Source: an uncultured Oscillospiraceae bacterium (GTDB taxonomy: Bacteria; Bacillota; Clostridia; Oscillospirales; Oscillospiraceae). From it: 12,600 bases of DNA. Below are positions 5,363 to 11,171 of the stretch, piece after piece (position 1 is the first letter of the stretch; every line of letters starts with the position of its first letter). The notes beneath the pieces are model-generated. The model saw nothing but the letters and a program-made list of their open reading frames with translations, was not told where the DNA came from and searched no databases. A program made the translations under genes and the position numbers. The stretch covers positions 1-12,600 of the forward strand of contig CAJTUD010000075.1 in assembly GCA_910579725.1 (NCBI GenBank), written 5' to 3'.

Positions 5363-6637
5363 CTAAAACTTCTCCCGGTCAATCCACAGCCCCAGAGCGG
5401 GATTGGGGATGAAATAGATTTCTTCCCCATCTGGCAGGGTGTTATAACCAGGCCGAAGAAAATCCGGATGGTACCGCTTCACCGTCTCGTCATAGTCCGC
5501 TGCCTGGAAGCCCACGCTTTCAATCTCCTCTCGGGAGATATTTCTGACCGCATAGGTGACAGTAAACCTCCCGTCGGAGGACCCGTGAATCAGATGGGCG
5601 GCGGTGCCCATGTTGTCCCGCAGGTCCTGATTCTCCGGTTTTCCAAACTGCTCCAACGTATTCAGCCGTCCCCGGTAGCCATATTTGCGGATGAGAGCGT
5701 CCACCGCCAGATCCTCCCCGAACCGGGTCACGCCGGGAGCCAGGACGATCAGCTCCCCGCCGTCGGCGATGGCCATACGGGTGCGGTATACCGCCTTGTT
5801 GCCCAGCCATGTCGTTTTGAACTCACTGGGCTCCAGGTAGACCACGCACTTTTTGATACCGTGGTCCACGAAGTCGATGTTCTTCTCCTGGGCCAGTGCC
5901 ACCGCTTCCTCGAAGGTTTTCCGTGTGTCCCCAATAAATAGGCCGTGAGTGCGAATATCCCCGCCTGGGGCGGTGGTGACGGTGAGGGCGAACAGGATGG
6001 GCCGGTCCTTCAGGAAATGCTCCAGAGCGTAGTCAAACAACTTTCGGACTGGGGTATGATCCTTCCCCATCATCCGCTCCATGCCGTAGACCGCGCCTAC
6101 CATGTGGCTGGCGTTAATCATCGCGCTGCCGCCCACGCCTACAAAGAGATTTTTGGCATGGTTGGCCATGCCTACCACCTCGTGGGGAACCACTTGGCCG
6201 ATGGACAGGATCAGGTCATATTTTTCCTCCACCACCCGGCGGTTGATCTCCACGCTGACGGGGTCATGCCATAATCCCTCGGTGATCTCCTCCAGATAGG
6301 ATGCCGGAATCTCGCCAAGCTTCACTACATCAGTGCGCCAATTGTGGGGGATGAACAGCTCAAAGGGAATGTCTCCGAACATGGCGGCGGCCTGCCCTTC
6401 TGTCACTGGTTCATGGGTTCCGAGGGCGGGGAGGATGTCCACATGACAGCCCATTTCGTGCAGGGCGTGGTAGTAAATGTTGGTGATGTACCCCGCGTTG
6501 GAGTGAAAGCGGGTGAAGTCCGGCGGGATGATGAGGACATTTTGTAGTATCTGGCCTTCCAGAGAGCGCAGCAGTTGGATCTTGATCTTCTCCCGGCTCA
6601 GACCTGCATCTGTTGCCGCCTTGGCAAATAACTCCAT
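5363..6637 (-). CDS. LarA-family nickel-dependent 2-hydroxyacid racemase/epimerase (possible D-gluconate 2-epimerase)
   Basis: A 424-residue LarA homologue, full length for the family. LarA enzymes invert the alpha-hydroxy carbon of hydroxyacids with a nickel-pincer cofactor. Visible motifs are PPDFTRF (38-44), GTHEP (73-77), PHNW (97-100) and the cofactor site PHEVVGMANHAKNLFVGVGG...SH. His152, Lys162 and His178 have the same 10- and 16-residue spacing as His174, Lys184 and His200 of the Lactobacillus plantarum enzyme (known from memory); His98 is the likely second catalytic histidine. The ATG lies three bases after the stop of the upstream SDR gene, so the pair is coupled. In this operon the best substrate is a sugar acid: D-mannonate and D-gluconate are C2 epimers, and a LarA-family gluconate 2-epimerase has been reported. 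Plain lactate racemization is less likely. Cofactor genes larB/larC/larE are not in the window. Confidence 0.8.
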   Translation of the reverse strand: MELFAKAATDAGLSREKIKIQLLRSLEGQILQNVLIIPPDFTRFHSNAGYITNIYYHALHEMGCHVDILPALGTHEPVTEGQAAAMFGDIPFELFIPHNWRTDVVKLGEIPASYLEEITEGLWHDPVSVEINRRVVEEKYDLILSIGQVVPHEVVGMANHAKNLFVGVGGSAMINASHMVGAVYGMERMMGKDHTPVRKLFDYALEHFLKDRPILFALTVTTAPGGDIRTHGLFIGDTRKTFEEAVALAQEKNIDFVDHGIKKCVVYLEPSEFKTTWLGNKAVYRTRMAIADGGELIVLAPGVTRFGEDLAVDALIRKYGYRGRLNTLEQFGKPENQDLRDNMGTAAHLIHGSSDGRFTVTYAVRNISREEIESVGFQAADYDETVKRYHPDFLRPGYNTLPDGEEIYFIPNPALGLWIDREKF

Positions 6638-6640
6638 AAT

Positions 6641-7489
6641 TTATACCCCCGAGTAGGCGCTGAAGCCTCCGTCCACCGGGATGACTACGCCGGTGATAAA
6701 CCCCGCCGCGTCGTTGTCCAGCAGAAACAGCAGCGTCCCCAGCAGCTCCTCCGGCAATCCGAAACGGCCCATGGGGGTTGCCGCCAGAATTTTCTCTGTG
6801 CGGGGCGTAGGGGAGCCGTCCGGGTTCCACAGAAGAGCGGCGTTCTGCTTGCAGGAGAAGAAGCCGGGGGCGATGGCGTTGACCCGGATGCCTGCTTTGG
6901 AGAAATGCACCGCCAGCCACTGAGTGAAGTTGCTCACCGCTGCCTTGGCCCCGGAATAGGCGGGGATCTTGGTCAGGGGCGTGTAGGCGTTCATGGAGCT
7001 GATGTTCAGAATATTGCATCCCTCCCGGCCCACCATGTCCCGGGCAAAGGTCTGGGTGGTCAGCAGCACGCCGGTAAAATTGAGGTTGAACACCGCCTCC
7101 ACGCCCTCCCGGTCCAGGTCAAAAAAGGATTTCGTCTCCGCGTCCAAGTCACCGGGCTCGTAGTATTCCTTGTCGGTGGTCGCTCTGGCGTTGTTGCCGC
7201 CTGCGCCGTTGATGAGGATGTCACAGGGACCGAAGTCCCGGCTGACCTCCTCCCGGCAGCGCTCCAGGTCTTCCCTGGACAGAACGTTGCACTGATATGC
7301 CTTCGCCGTACCGCCATCGGCGCGGATTTCCTCCGCCACCACCTCGGCATTGGCTAGAGTACGGTTGAGCAGCGCCACCTTTGCTCCGGCGGCGGCCAGG
7401 GCTTTGGAGAACACACTGCACAGCACGCCGCCCGCGCCGGTGACTACAGCAGTTTTGCCTGATAGGTCTGTTTTCAGAGGTAAATTCAT
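6641..7489 (-). CDS. uxuB: SDR oxidoreductase, probable D-mannonate oxidoreductase (fructuronate reductase)
   Basis: A 282-residue short-chain dehydrogenase. The nucleotide site is TGAGGVLC (17-24), followed by NGAGG (94-98); the catalytic set is Ser165 in NISSMN, Tyr178 and Lys182 in YSGAK. The C-terminal segments NAIAPGFF, TPMGRFG and GFITGVVIPVDGGFSAYSGV, and the insertion SFFDLDREGVEAVFNLNF, match the SDR-type UxuB family of Firmicutes, which interconverts D-fructuronate and D-mannonate with NAD(P)H. The start is ATG 7489, where AGGAGG sits 7 bases upstream; a longer frame would run into the gnd gene. It lies 13 bases after gnd and 3 bases before the LarA homologue in one operon. Other sugar-acid dehydrogenase roles, such as gluconate 5-dehydrogenase, remain possible, but the family resemblance favours mannonate. 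Confidence 0.75.
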   Translation of the reverse strand: MNLPLKTDLSGKTAVVTGAGGVLCSVFSKALAAAGAKVALLNRTLANAEVVAEEIRADGGTAKAYQCNVLSREDLERCREEVSRDFGPCDILINGAGGNNARATTDKEYYEPGDLDAETKSFFDLDREGVEAVFNLNFTGVLLTTQTFARDMVGREGCNILNISSMNAYTPLTKIPAYSGAKAAVSNFTQWLAVHFSKAGIRVNAIAPGFFSCKQNAALLWNPDGSPTPRTEKILAATPMGRFGLPEELLGTLLFLLDNDAAGFITGVVIPVDGGFSAYSGV

Positions 7490-7496
7490 GGCTTTT

Positions 7497-7504
7497 CCTC
7501 CTTT
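7497..7504 (-). promoter_or_regulatory. Ribosome binding site deciding the SDR start
   Basis: On the minus strand AAAGGAGG overlaps the TAA stop of gnd and lies 7 bases before ATG 7489. It rules out the longer upstream frame. Confidence 0.85.
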
Positions 7505-8954
7505 ATACCTGATAGGTATTTGCCGTCGTATCTCCGCCTCTGCCCGTCCAGTTGGTATGGAAAAACTGACCCCGGGGCGCATCAGTGCGTTCATAGGTAT
7601 GGGCTCCGAAGTAATCCCGCTGGGCCTGCAACAGATTGGCGGGGAGGTTTTCGCTGGTGTAGCCATCGAAGTAGCTCAGAGCCGAGGTGAAGGCCGGCAT
7701 GGGGATCCCGGCGCTGACAGCGTAGGCCGCCACCTCCCGCCACGCGGGAATCAGGCTCTTGATGGTCCCGGCAAAGTAATCGTCCAGCAGCAGGTTCTCC
7801 AACTCCGGATTTTTGTCGTAAGCCTCCTTGATCTTCCCCAGAAACACGCTGCGGATGATGCACCCGCCGCGCCACATGAGGGCAATTCCTCCATAGTTAA
7901 GGTTCCATCCGTAGGTCTTGGCGGCGGTGCGCATGAGGGTGTAGCCCTGGGCGTAGGAGATGATCTTGGAGGCGTACAGCGCCCTGCGGATACTCTCGAT
8001 GAACGCCTTTTTGTCTCCGGTGAACGCCGGAACGCTGCGGGGGAAGGCCTTGCTGGCGGTGACGCGTTCAGACTTCATGGCGGACAGGCACCGGGCAAAC
8101 ACCGCCTCGCCGATGAGCGTCAGCGGCACGCCCTCGTCCAGGGCGGCGATGCCGGTCCACTTGCCGGTGCCCTTCTGCCCGGCAGTGTCCAGAATGTGCT
8201 CCACCACCGTCTCACCCTTCTCGTCCTGGTAGCCCAGAATATCACTGGTGATCTCGATGAGGTAGCTGTCCAGCTCAGTCCGGTTCCAGTCCGCGAAAAT
8301 ATCATGCATCTCCGCGCTGGTCAGGCCCAGACCGTCCCGCATGAGCTGGTAGGCTTCGCAAATCAGCTGCATGTCACCGTACTCAATGCCGTTATGTACC
8401 ATCTTCACAAAGTGGCCCGCACCGTTCTCGCCCACCCAGTCGCAGCAGGGGGAGCCGTCCTCCACCTTGGCGCAGATGGCCTGGAAGATGGGCTTGACCG
8501 CGGGCCACGCCGCCGGGGAGCCTCCGGGCATCATGGAGGGACCGTTCAGCGCACCTTCCTCGCCGCCGGATACGCCGCAGCCAATATAGAGGAGGCCCTT
8601 GCTCTCCACGTATTCGGTGCGCCGGATGGTGTCGGGGAAATGGCTGTTGCCGCCGTCGATGAGGATGTCGCCGGGCTCCAGGATGGGGAGGAGCTGGTCA
8701 ATGAGACTGTCCACGGCCTGCCCTGCCTTGACCATCATCATGATCTTCCGGGGCTTTTCCAGACTGTCCGCCAGCTCCTGCAAGGAACAGGCGCCGATGA
8801 TGTTCTTCCCCTTGGCGCGGCCCTCCACGAACTTTTTGACCTTCTCGGTGGTGCGGTTGAACACGGCCACGGTGAAACCTTTGGACTCCATGTTCATCAC
8901 CAGGTTTTCGCCCATGACGGCCAGACCGACAAGGCCAATATCCGCTTTTTTCAT
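7503..8954 (-). CDS. gnd: 6-phosphogluconate dehydrogenase, decarboxylating
   Basis: A 483-residue enzyme of the long bacterial/eukaryotic type. It oxidatively decarboxylates 6-phosphogluconate to ribulose 5-phosphate with NADP+ in the cytoplasm. Visible features are the Rossmann motif GLVGLAVMGENL (7-18), NRT (33-35) in the cofactor pocket, DGGNSHFPDT (100-109), the substrate loop GCGVSGGEEGALNGPSMMPGG (125-145), and KMVHNGIEYGDMQLICEAY with Lys184, Asn188 and Glu191 as catalytic and substrate residues. The C-terminal tail contains RTDAPRGQFFHTNW, which reaches into the partner subunit. The start is ATG 8954: AAGGGGG lies 8 bases upstream and overlaps the stop of the kinase gene. Placed between a sugar kinase and a mannonate oxidoreductase rather than with zwf, it suggests that this copy works on gluconate-derived 6-phosphogluconate. 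Function is very secure. Confidence 0.96.
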   Translation of the reverse strand: MKKADIGLVGLAVMGENLVMNMESKGFTVAVFNRTTEKVKKFVEGRAKGKNIIGACSLQELADSLEKPRKIMMMVKAGQAVDSLIDQLLPILEPGDILIDGGNSHFPDTIRRTEYVESKGLLYIGCGVSGGEEGALNGPSMMPGGSPAAWPAVKPIFQAICAKVEDGSPCCDWVGENGAGHFVKMVHNGIEYGDMQLICEAYQLMRDGLGLTSAEMHDIFADWNRTELDSYLIEITSDILGYQDEKGETVVEHILDTAGQKGTGKWTGIAALDEGVPLTLIGEAVFARCLSAMKSERVTASKAFPRSVPAFTGDKKAFIESIRRALYASKIISYAQGYTLMRTAAKTYGWNLNYGGIALMWRGGCIIRSVFLGKIKEAYDKNPELENLLLDDYFAGTIKSLIPAWREVAAYAVSAGIPMPAFTSALSYFDGYTSENLPANLLQAQRDYFGAHTYERTDAPRGQFFHTNWTGRGGDTTANTYQV

Positions 8955-8962
8955 CACGTTTT

Positions 8963-8969
8963 CCCCCTT
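8963..8969 (-). promoter_or_regulatory. Ribosome binding site of gnd, overlapping the kinase stop
   Basis: On the minus strand AAGGGGG begins inside the TAA stop (8968-8970) of the kinase gene and precedes ATG 8954 by 8 bases, which fixes the gnd start and implies coupled translation. Confidence 0.75.
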
Positions 8970-10047
8970 ATCTCTGCACACGGGCGTTGCCCGCGTAGAT
9001 GTCCCAAATCTGCTTTTCGTCTGCCGGCTCGGCGTAGTCGTTGAGACTGCTTGCCGCCAGCACGCCGGAGGCCCAGCCGAATTGCAGGCACTTCTCCGGC
9101 TCCCAGCCGTTGAGTACGCCGTACAGCACCCCGCCGGTGAACCCGTCCCCGCCGCCGATGCGGTCCAGCACCGGAATGGGCCGGGGCTCCTCCACGATCC
9201 ACTCCCCGTCCGCCAGCATCAGCGCGCCCCAGAGGTGCTCGTTGGCGGAGAGCACCTGCCGGAGGGTGGTGGCGAAAATTTGGGAGTTGCCGTATTTGGC
9301 CTTGACCTCGCTGACCATGCCCTTGAAGCTGTCGATCTTGGCGGCAAGGTCCTTCCCGCCCGCCTCCGGGCCGGCAAAGCCCAGGCAGAGTTGGAAGTCC
9401 TCCTCGTTGCCCACCAGAATGTCGGCCACGGTCGCGATCTGGTGGAACGCTGTCCGCAGCTCCGCCTCCCGGCCTTTCCAGAAGGAGGCCCGGTAGTTGA
9501 GGTCGAAGCTGACCAAGGTGCCGTACTCCTTGGCGGCCTTCGCCAGAGCCAGACAGCAGGCGGTGGTCTCCTGGCTCATGGCGGCGATCAACCCGGAAAT
9601 ATGGAGGATACCTACGCCCTCCCGATCGAAAATCCGTGGGAGGTCAAACTCAGAGGCATTCAGCGTCCGGCCCACCTCCCCCGCCCGGTCGTTCCACACC
9701 CGGGGAGCGCGAAGGCCGAAGCCGCTGTCGGCCACGTTGAACTGGTGGCGGTAGCCCCAAGGGCCGCCCTGCTCCACCTCCACGCCCTCATACCGGATAT
9801 TCCGGGCCCGGAGCTGGGCCTTGATAAACGCCGCCACGGGGCTGTCCTTGACAAACTTGGTCAGGGCGAGGCACTCCCGGCCCAGGGAGGAGGCCACGTT
9901 CAGCACGTTGGTCTCCGCGCTGGTGGAGGTCATGAAAAAGCGGGTGCTGTTGTGGACCGCCATGCGGTCCTCCGGGGTGATCCGTACCCCCATGCTGGTA
10001 GGGCAGGCGACGGCGTAGCGGCAGTTCTCTCGAAGTTTCAAGTCCAT
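8968..10047 (-). CDS. PfkB-family sugar kinase (2-keto-3-deoxygluconate kinase-like; gluconate possible)
   Basis: A 359-residue ribokinase/PfkB-family kinase. Near the C-terminus DRIGGGDGFTGG (295-306) is the family signature with Asp301 as catalytic base and a glycine-rich anion hole. FDLNYRASFW (181-190) is the D-x-N-x-R substrate/phosphate segment typical of KDG kinases, followed by VGNEEDF (212-218). The N-terminal half has PTSMGVRITPEDR and EQGGPWGYRHQFN, which I remember as conserved in a clostridial subgroup usually labelled only 'sugar kinase'. The start is ATG 10047, preceded by GAGGAG with 6-base spacing; the frame extends further upstream but through the leader hairpins and promoter. 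It is the first gene of the operon. KDG is the default substrate, but no mannonate dehydratase or KDPG aldolase is present here, while gnd is next door, so gluconate is a real alternative. Confidence 0.8.
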   Translation of the reverse strand: MDLKLRENCRYAVACPTSMGVRITPEDRMAVHNSTRFFMTSTSAETNVLNVASSLGRECLALTKFVKDSPVAAFIKAQLRARNIRYEGVEVEQGGPWGYRHQFNVADSGFGLRAPRVWNDRAGEVGRTLNASEFDLPRIFDREGVGILHISGLIAAMSQETTACCLALAKAAKEYGTLVSFDLNYRASFWKGREAELRTAFHQIATVADILVGNEEDFQLCLGFAGPEAGGKDLAAKIDSFKGMVSEVKAKYGNSQIFATTLRQVLSANEHLWGALMLADGEWIVEEPRPIPVLDRIGGGDGFTGGVLYGVLNGWEPEKCLQFGWASGVLAASSLNDYAEPADEKQIWDIYAGNARVQR

Positions 10048-10162
10048 AGCAATCTCCTCATTTTTTACAGGGTATCGCCGGCGGGACCGGCGTCTCCGCA
10101 TTGCTGCGGAGAAGGAGTCTTTCCCCGAAAAAACCGGGGGCCTTGGGGGGAATCCTTCTGTT
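10048..10162 (-). promoter_or_regulatory. Hairpin-rich 5' leader of the sugar-acid operon
   Basis: If transcription starts near 10162, the leader is about 115 bases. It can form three hairpins: CCCCG/CGGGG (10123-10139), an 8-bp stem TCTCCGCA/TGCGGAGA with a four-base loop (10093-10112) and CGCCGG/CCGGCG (10076-10092). The last lies about 17 bases before the ribosome site. None is followed by a U run that would make a textbook attenuator, and I recognise no known riboswitch. They may affect RNA stability or translation. Confidence 0.5.
10054..10059 (-). promoter_or_regulatory. Ribosome binding site of the kinase gene
   Basis: GAGGAG on the minus strand lies 6 bases before ATG 10047. It fixes this start in preference to longer upstream starts in the same frame. 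Confidence 0.8.
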
Positions 10163-10168
10163 TTGCTC

Positions 10169-10197
10169 AGTATAACAAGATTTTTTGCCAATGAAAA
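10169..10197 (-). promoter_or_regulatory. Probable sigma-A promoter of the sugar-acid operon
   Basis: On the minus strand TATACT (10174-10169) is a good -10 box. TTTTCA (10197-10192) is a weak -35 at a 17-base spacing. A weak -35 fits a promoter that needs an activator, such as the divergent AraC-family protein. Confidence 0.6.
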
Positions 10198-10205
10198 TTG
10201 TCATT
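10190..10205. promoter_or_regulatory. Candidate operator palindrome between the divergent promoters
   Basis: AATGA (10190-10194) and TCATT (10201-10205) are inverted around six AT-rich bases. The site overlaps the weak -35 of the minus-strand operon promoter and lies just upstream of the AraC-gene promoter. AraC proteins often bind direct repeats, so this is only a candidate. Confidence 0.35.
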
Positions 10206-10210
10206 CTTGT

Positions 10211-10239
10211 TTGACTTATTGCGAATCTTGCTGTAATAT
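10211..10239 (+). promoter_or_regulatory. Sigma-A promoter of the AraC-family regulator gene
   Basis: TTGACT (10211-10216), a 17-base spacer and TAATAT (10234-10239) make a near-consensus promoter. It is followed closely by AAGGAGGG (10249-10256) and the GTG start at 10264, giving a very short leader. Confidence 0.75.
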
Positions 10240-10263
10240 ATCTGTAAAAAGGAGGGGAGAGGC

Positions 10264-11115
10264 GTGCGCAGAAAATCCCAGCAGTTTGATCCTCGACAGG
10301 AGATGCGTACCCGGGACTTTGAAATTTTCCATTACCGGGATGAGGCCGCCAGAGCTGTTGCCATTCACCACCACGACTTTTATGAGATATACTATTTTCT
10401 CGGCGGTCAGGTGGAGTACCGCGTGGAGGGAGCGGTTTACCGCATGAGCCCGGGCGATATGCTGCTGATCAGTCCGATGGAGCTCCACCAGCCGGTGATT
10501 CACCCCGGCGGCGAGCCGTATGAGCGAATTGTGCTGTGGATCAACCGGAAATACCTGGAAGACCTGTCCACAGCGGAGACCAGCCTGACCCGATGCTTTG
10601 ACTGCACGCGGCCGGGGCACTCCAACCTGCTGCGGCTGGACCCGGTCCAGCGGACCAATATTTCCTCCCGGCTGTCCGGCCTTCTGCGGGAAACCCGCGG
10701 CGGAGGCTACGGGGCGGCGTTGTGGGCCCAGGCGGCGCTGATCCAGCTGGTGGTGGAGTGCAGCCGCGCGGCGCTCCATCCTGGCGGAGAGCGCGTGCAG
10801 GAGGAACCGTCCCTGGTTTCCAGGGTGCTGGAATATATAGGCGGACATTATGACGAGCCCTTGTCTCTGGACAAGCTGGCGGCCCGGTTTTTCGTAAGTA
10901 AGTATTATTTGTCTCACACGTTTCAGCAGGAGGTAGGGGTCAGCGTGTACCGGTACATTCTGCTCAAGCGGCTCCTGATTGCCAGACAGCTCCTCGGCGG
11001 AGGCGTCTCCCCGGGCGTTGTGTGTCAAAGCTGCGGCTTTGGGGATTACGCCAATTTTTACCGGGCCTTCAAAGCAGAATACGCCGTCAGTCCCCGGGCG
11101 TATCAGAACCGCTGA
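10264..11115 (+). CDS. AraC-family transcriptional regulator with cupin sensor domain
   Basis: A 283-residue regulator starting at GTG 10264, 7 bases after AAGGAGGG. Residues 20-95 form an AraC-type cupin: HHHDFYEIYYFLGGQVEYRVEG, YRMSPGDMLLISPMELHQP and then a strand IVLWINR; such domains usually bind a sugar or sugar acid. Residues 183-283 form the double helix-turn-helix DNA-binding domain: LSLDKLAARFFVSKYYLSHTFQQEVGVS is the first HTH and CQSCGFGDYANFYRAFKAEYAVSPRAYQNR the second, with the conserved GF-x-D-x-x-x-F-x-R-x-F-K pattern. It is divergent from the kinase-gnd-uxuB-larA-like operon and shares its 216-base promoter region, so it is the likely activator in response to a hexuronate, mannonate or gluconate. 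The effector is inferred, not shown. It ends before a convergent terminator shared with thrS. Confidence 0.88.
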   Translation: MRRKSQQFDPRQEMRTRDFEIFHYRDEAARAVAIHHHDFYEIYYFLGGQVEYRVEGAVYRMSPGDMLLISPMELHQPVIHPGGEPYERIVLWINRKYLEDLSTAETSLTRCFDCTRPGHSNLLRLDPVQRTNISSRLSGLLRETRGGGYGAALWAQAALIQLVVECSRAALHPGGERVQEEPSLVSRVLEYIGGHYDEPLSLDKLAARFFVSKYYLSHTFQQEVGVSVYRYILLKRLLIARQLLGGGVSPGVVCQSCGFGDYANFYRAFKAEYAVSPRAYQNR

Positions 11116-11119
11116 CCTG

Positions 11120-11157
11120 AAAAAATCCGCCTCCGCTCCAATCGGAGCGGGGGCGGA
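11120..11157 (-). terminator. Rho-independent terminator of thrS
   Basis: TCCGCCTCCGCTCC (11126-11139) pairs with GGAGCGGGGGCGGA (11144-11157), a 14-bp stem with one G-U pair and a four-base loop. On the minus strand it is followed by six U (complement of 11120-11125), the textbook layout. In the plus direction the stem may also help end the AraC transcript but lacks a U run. Confidence 0.88.
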
Positions 11158-11171
11158 AATGACGTATTCGA

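Noticed and set aside
7350..9044. Long plus-strand open frame antisense to uxuB and gnd
   Set aside because: It is a shadow of GC-rich codon use in gnd and the SDR gene. It has no ribosome site or family resemblance, and the minus-strand genes are unambiguous.
10048..10191. N-terminal extension of the sugar kinase
   Set aside because: The extension runs through the leader hairpins and the promoter and is highly basic; GAGGAG before ATG 10047 defines the start.
8599..10194. Long plus-strand open frame antisense to the kinase gene
   Set aside because: Same cause: the opposite strand encodes a clear PfkB kinase and the start of gnd, and the plus-strand translation is low in recognisable motifs.
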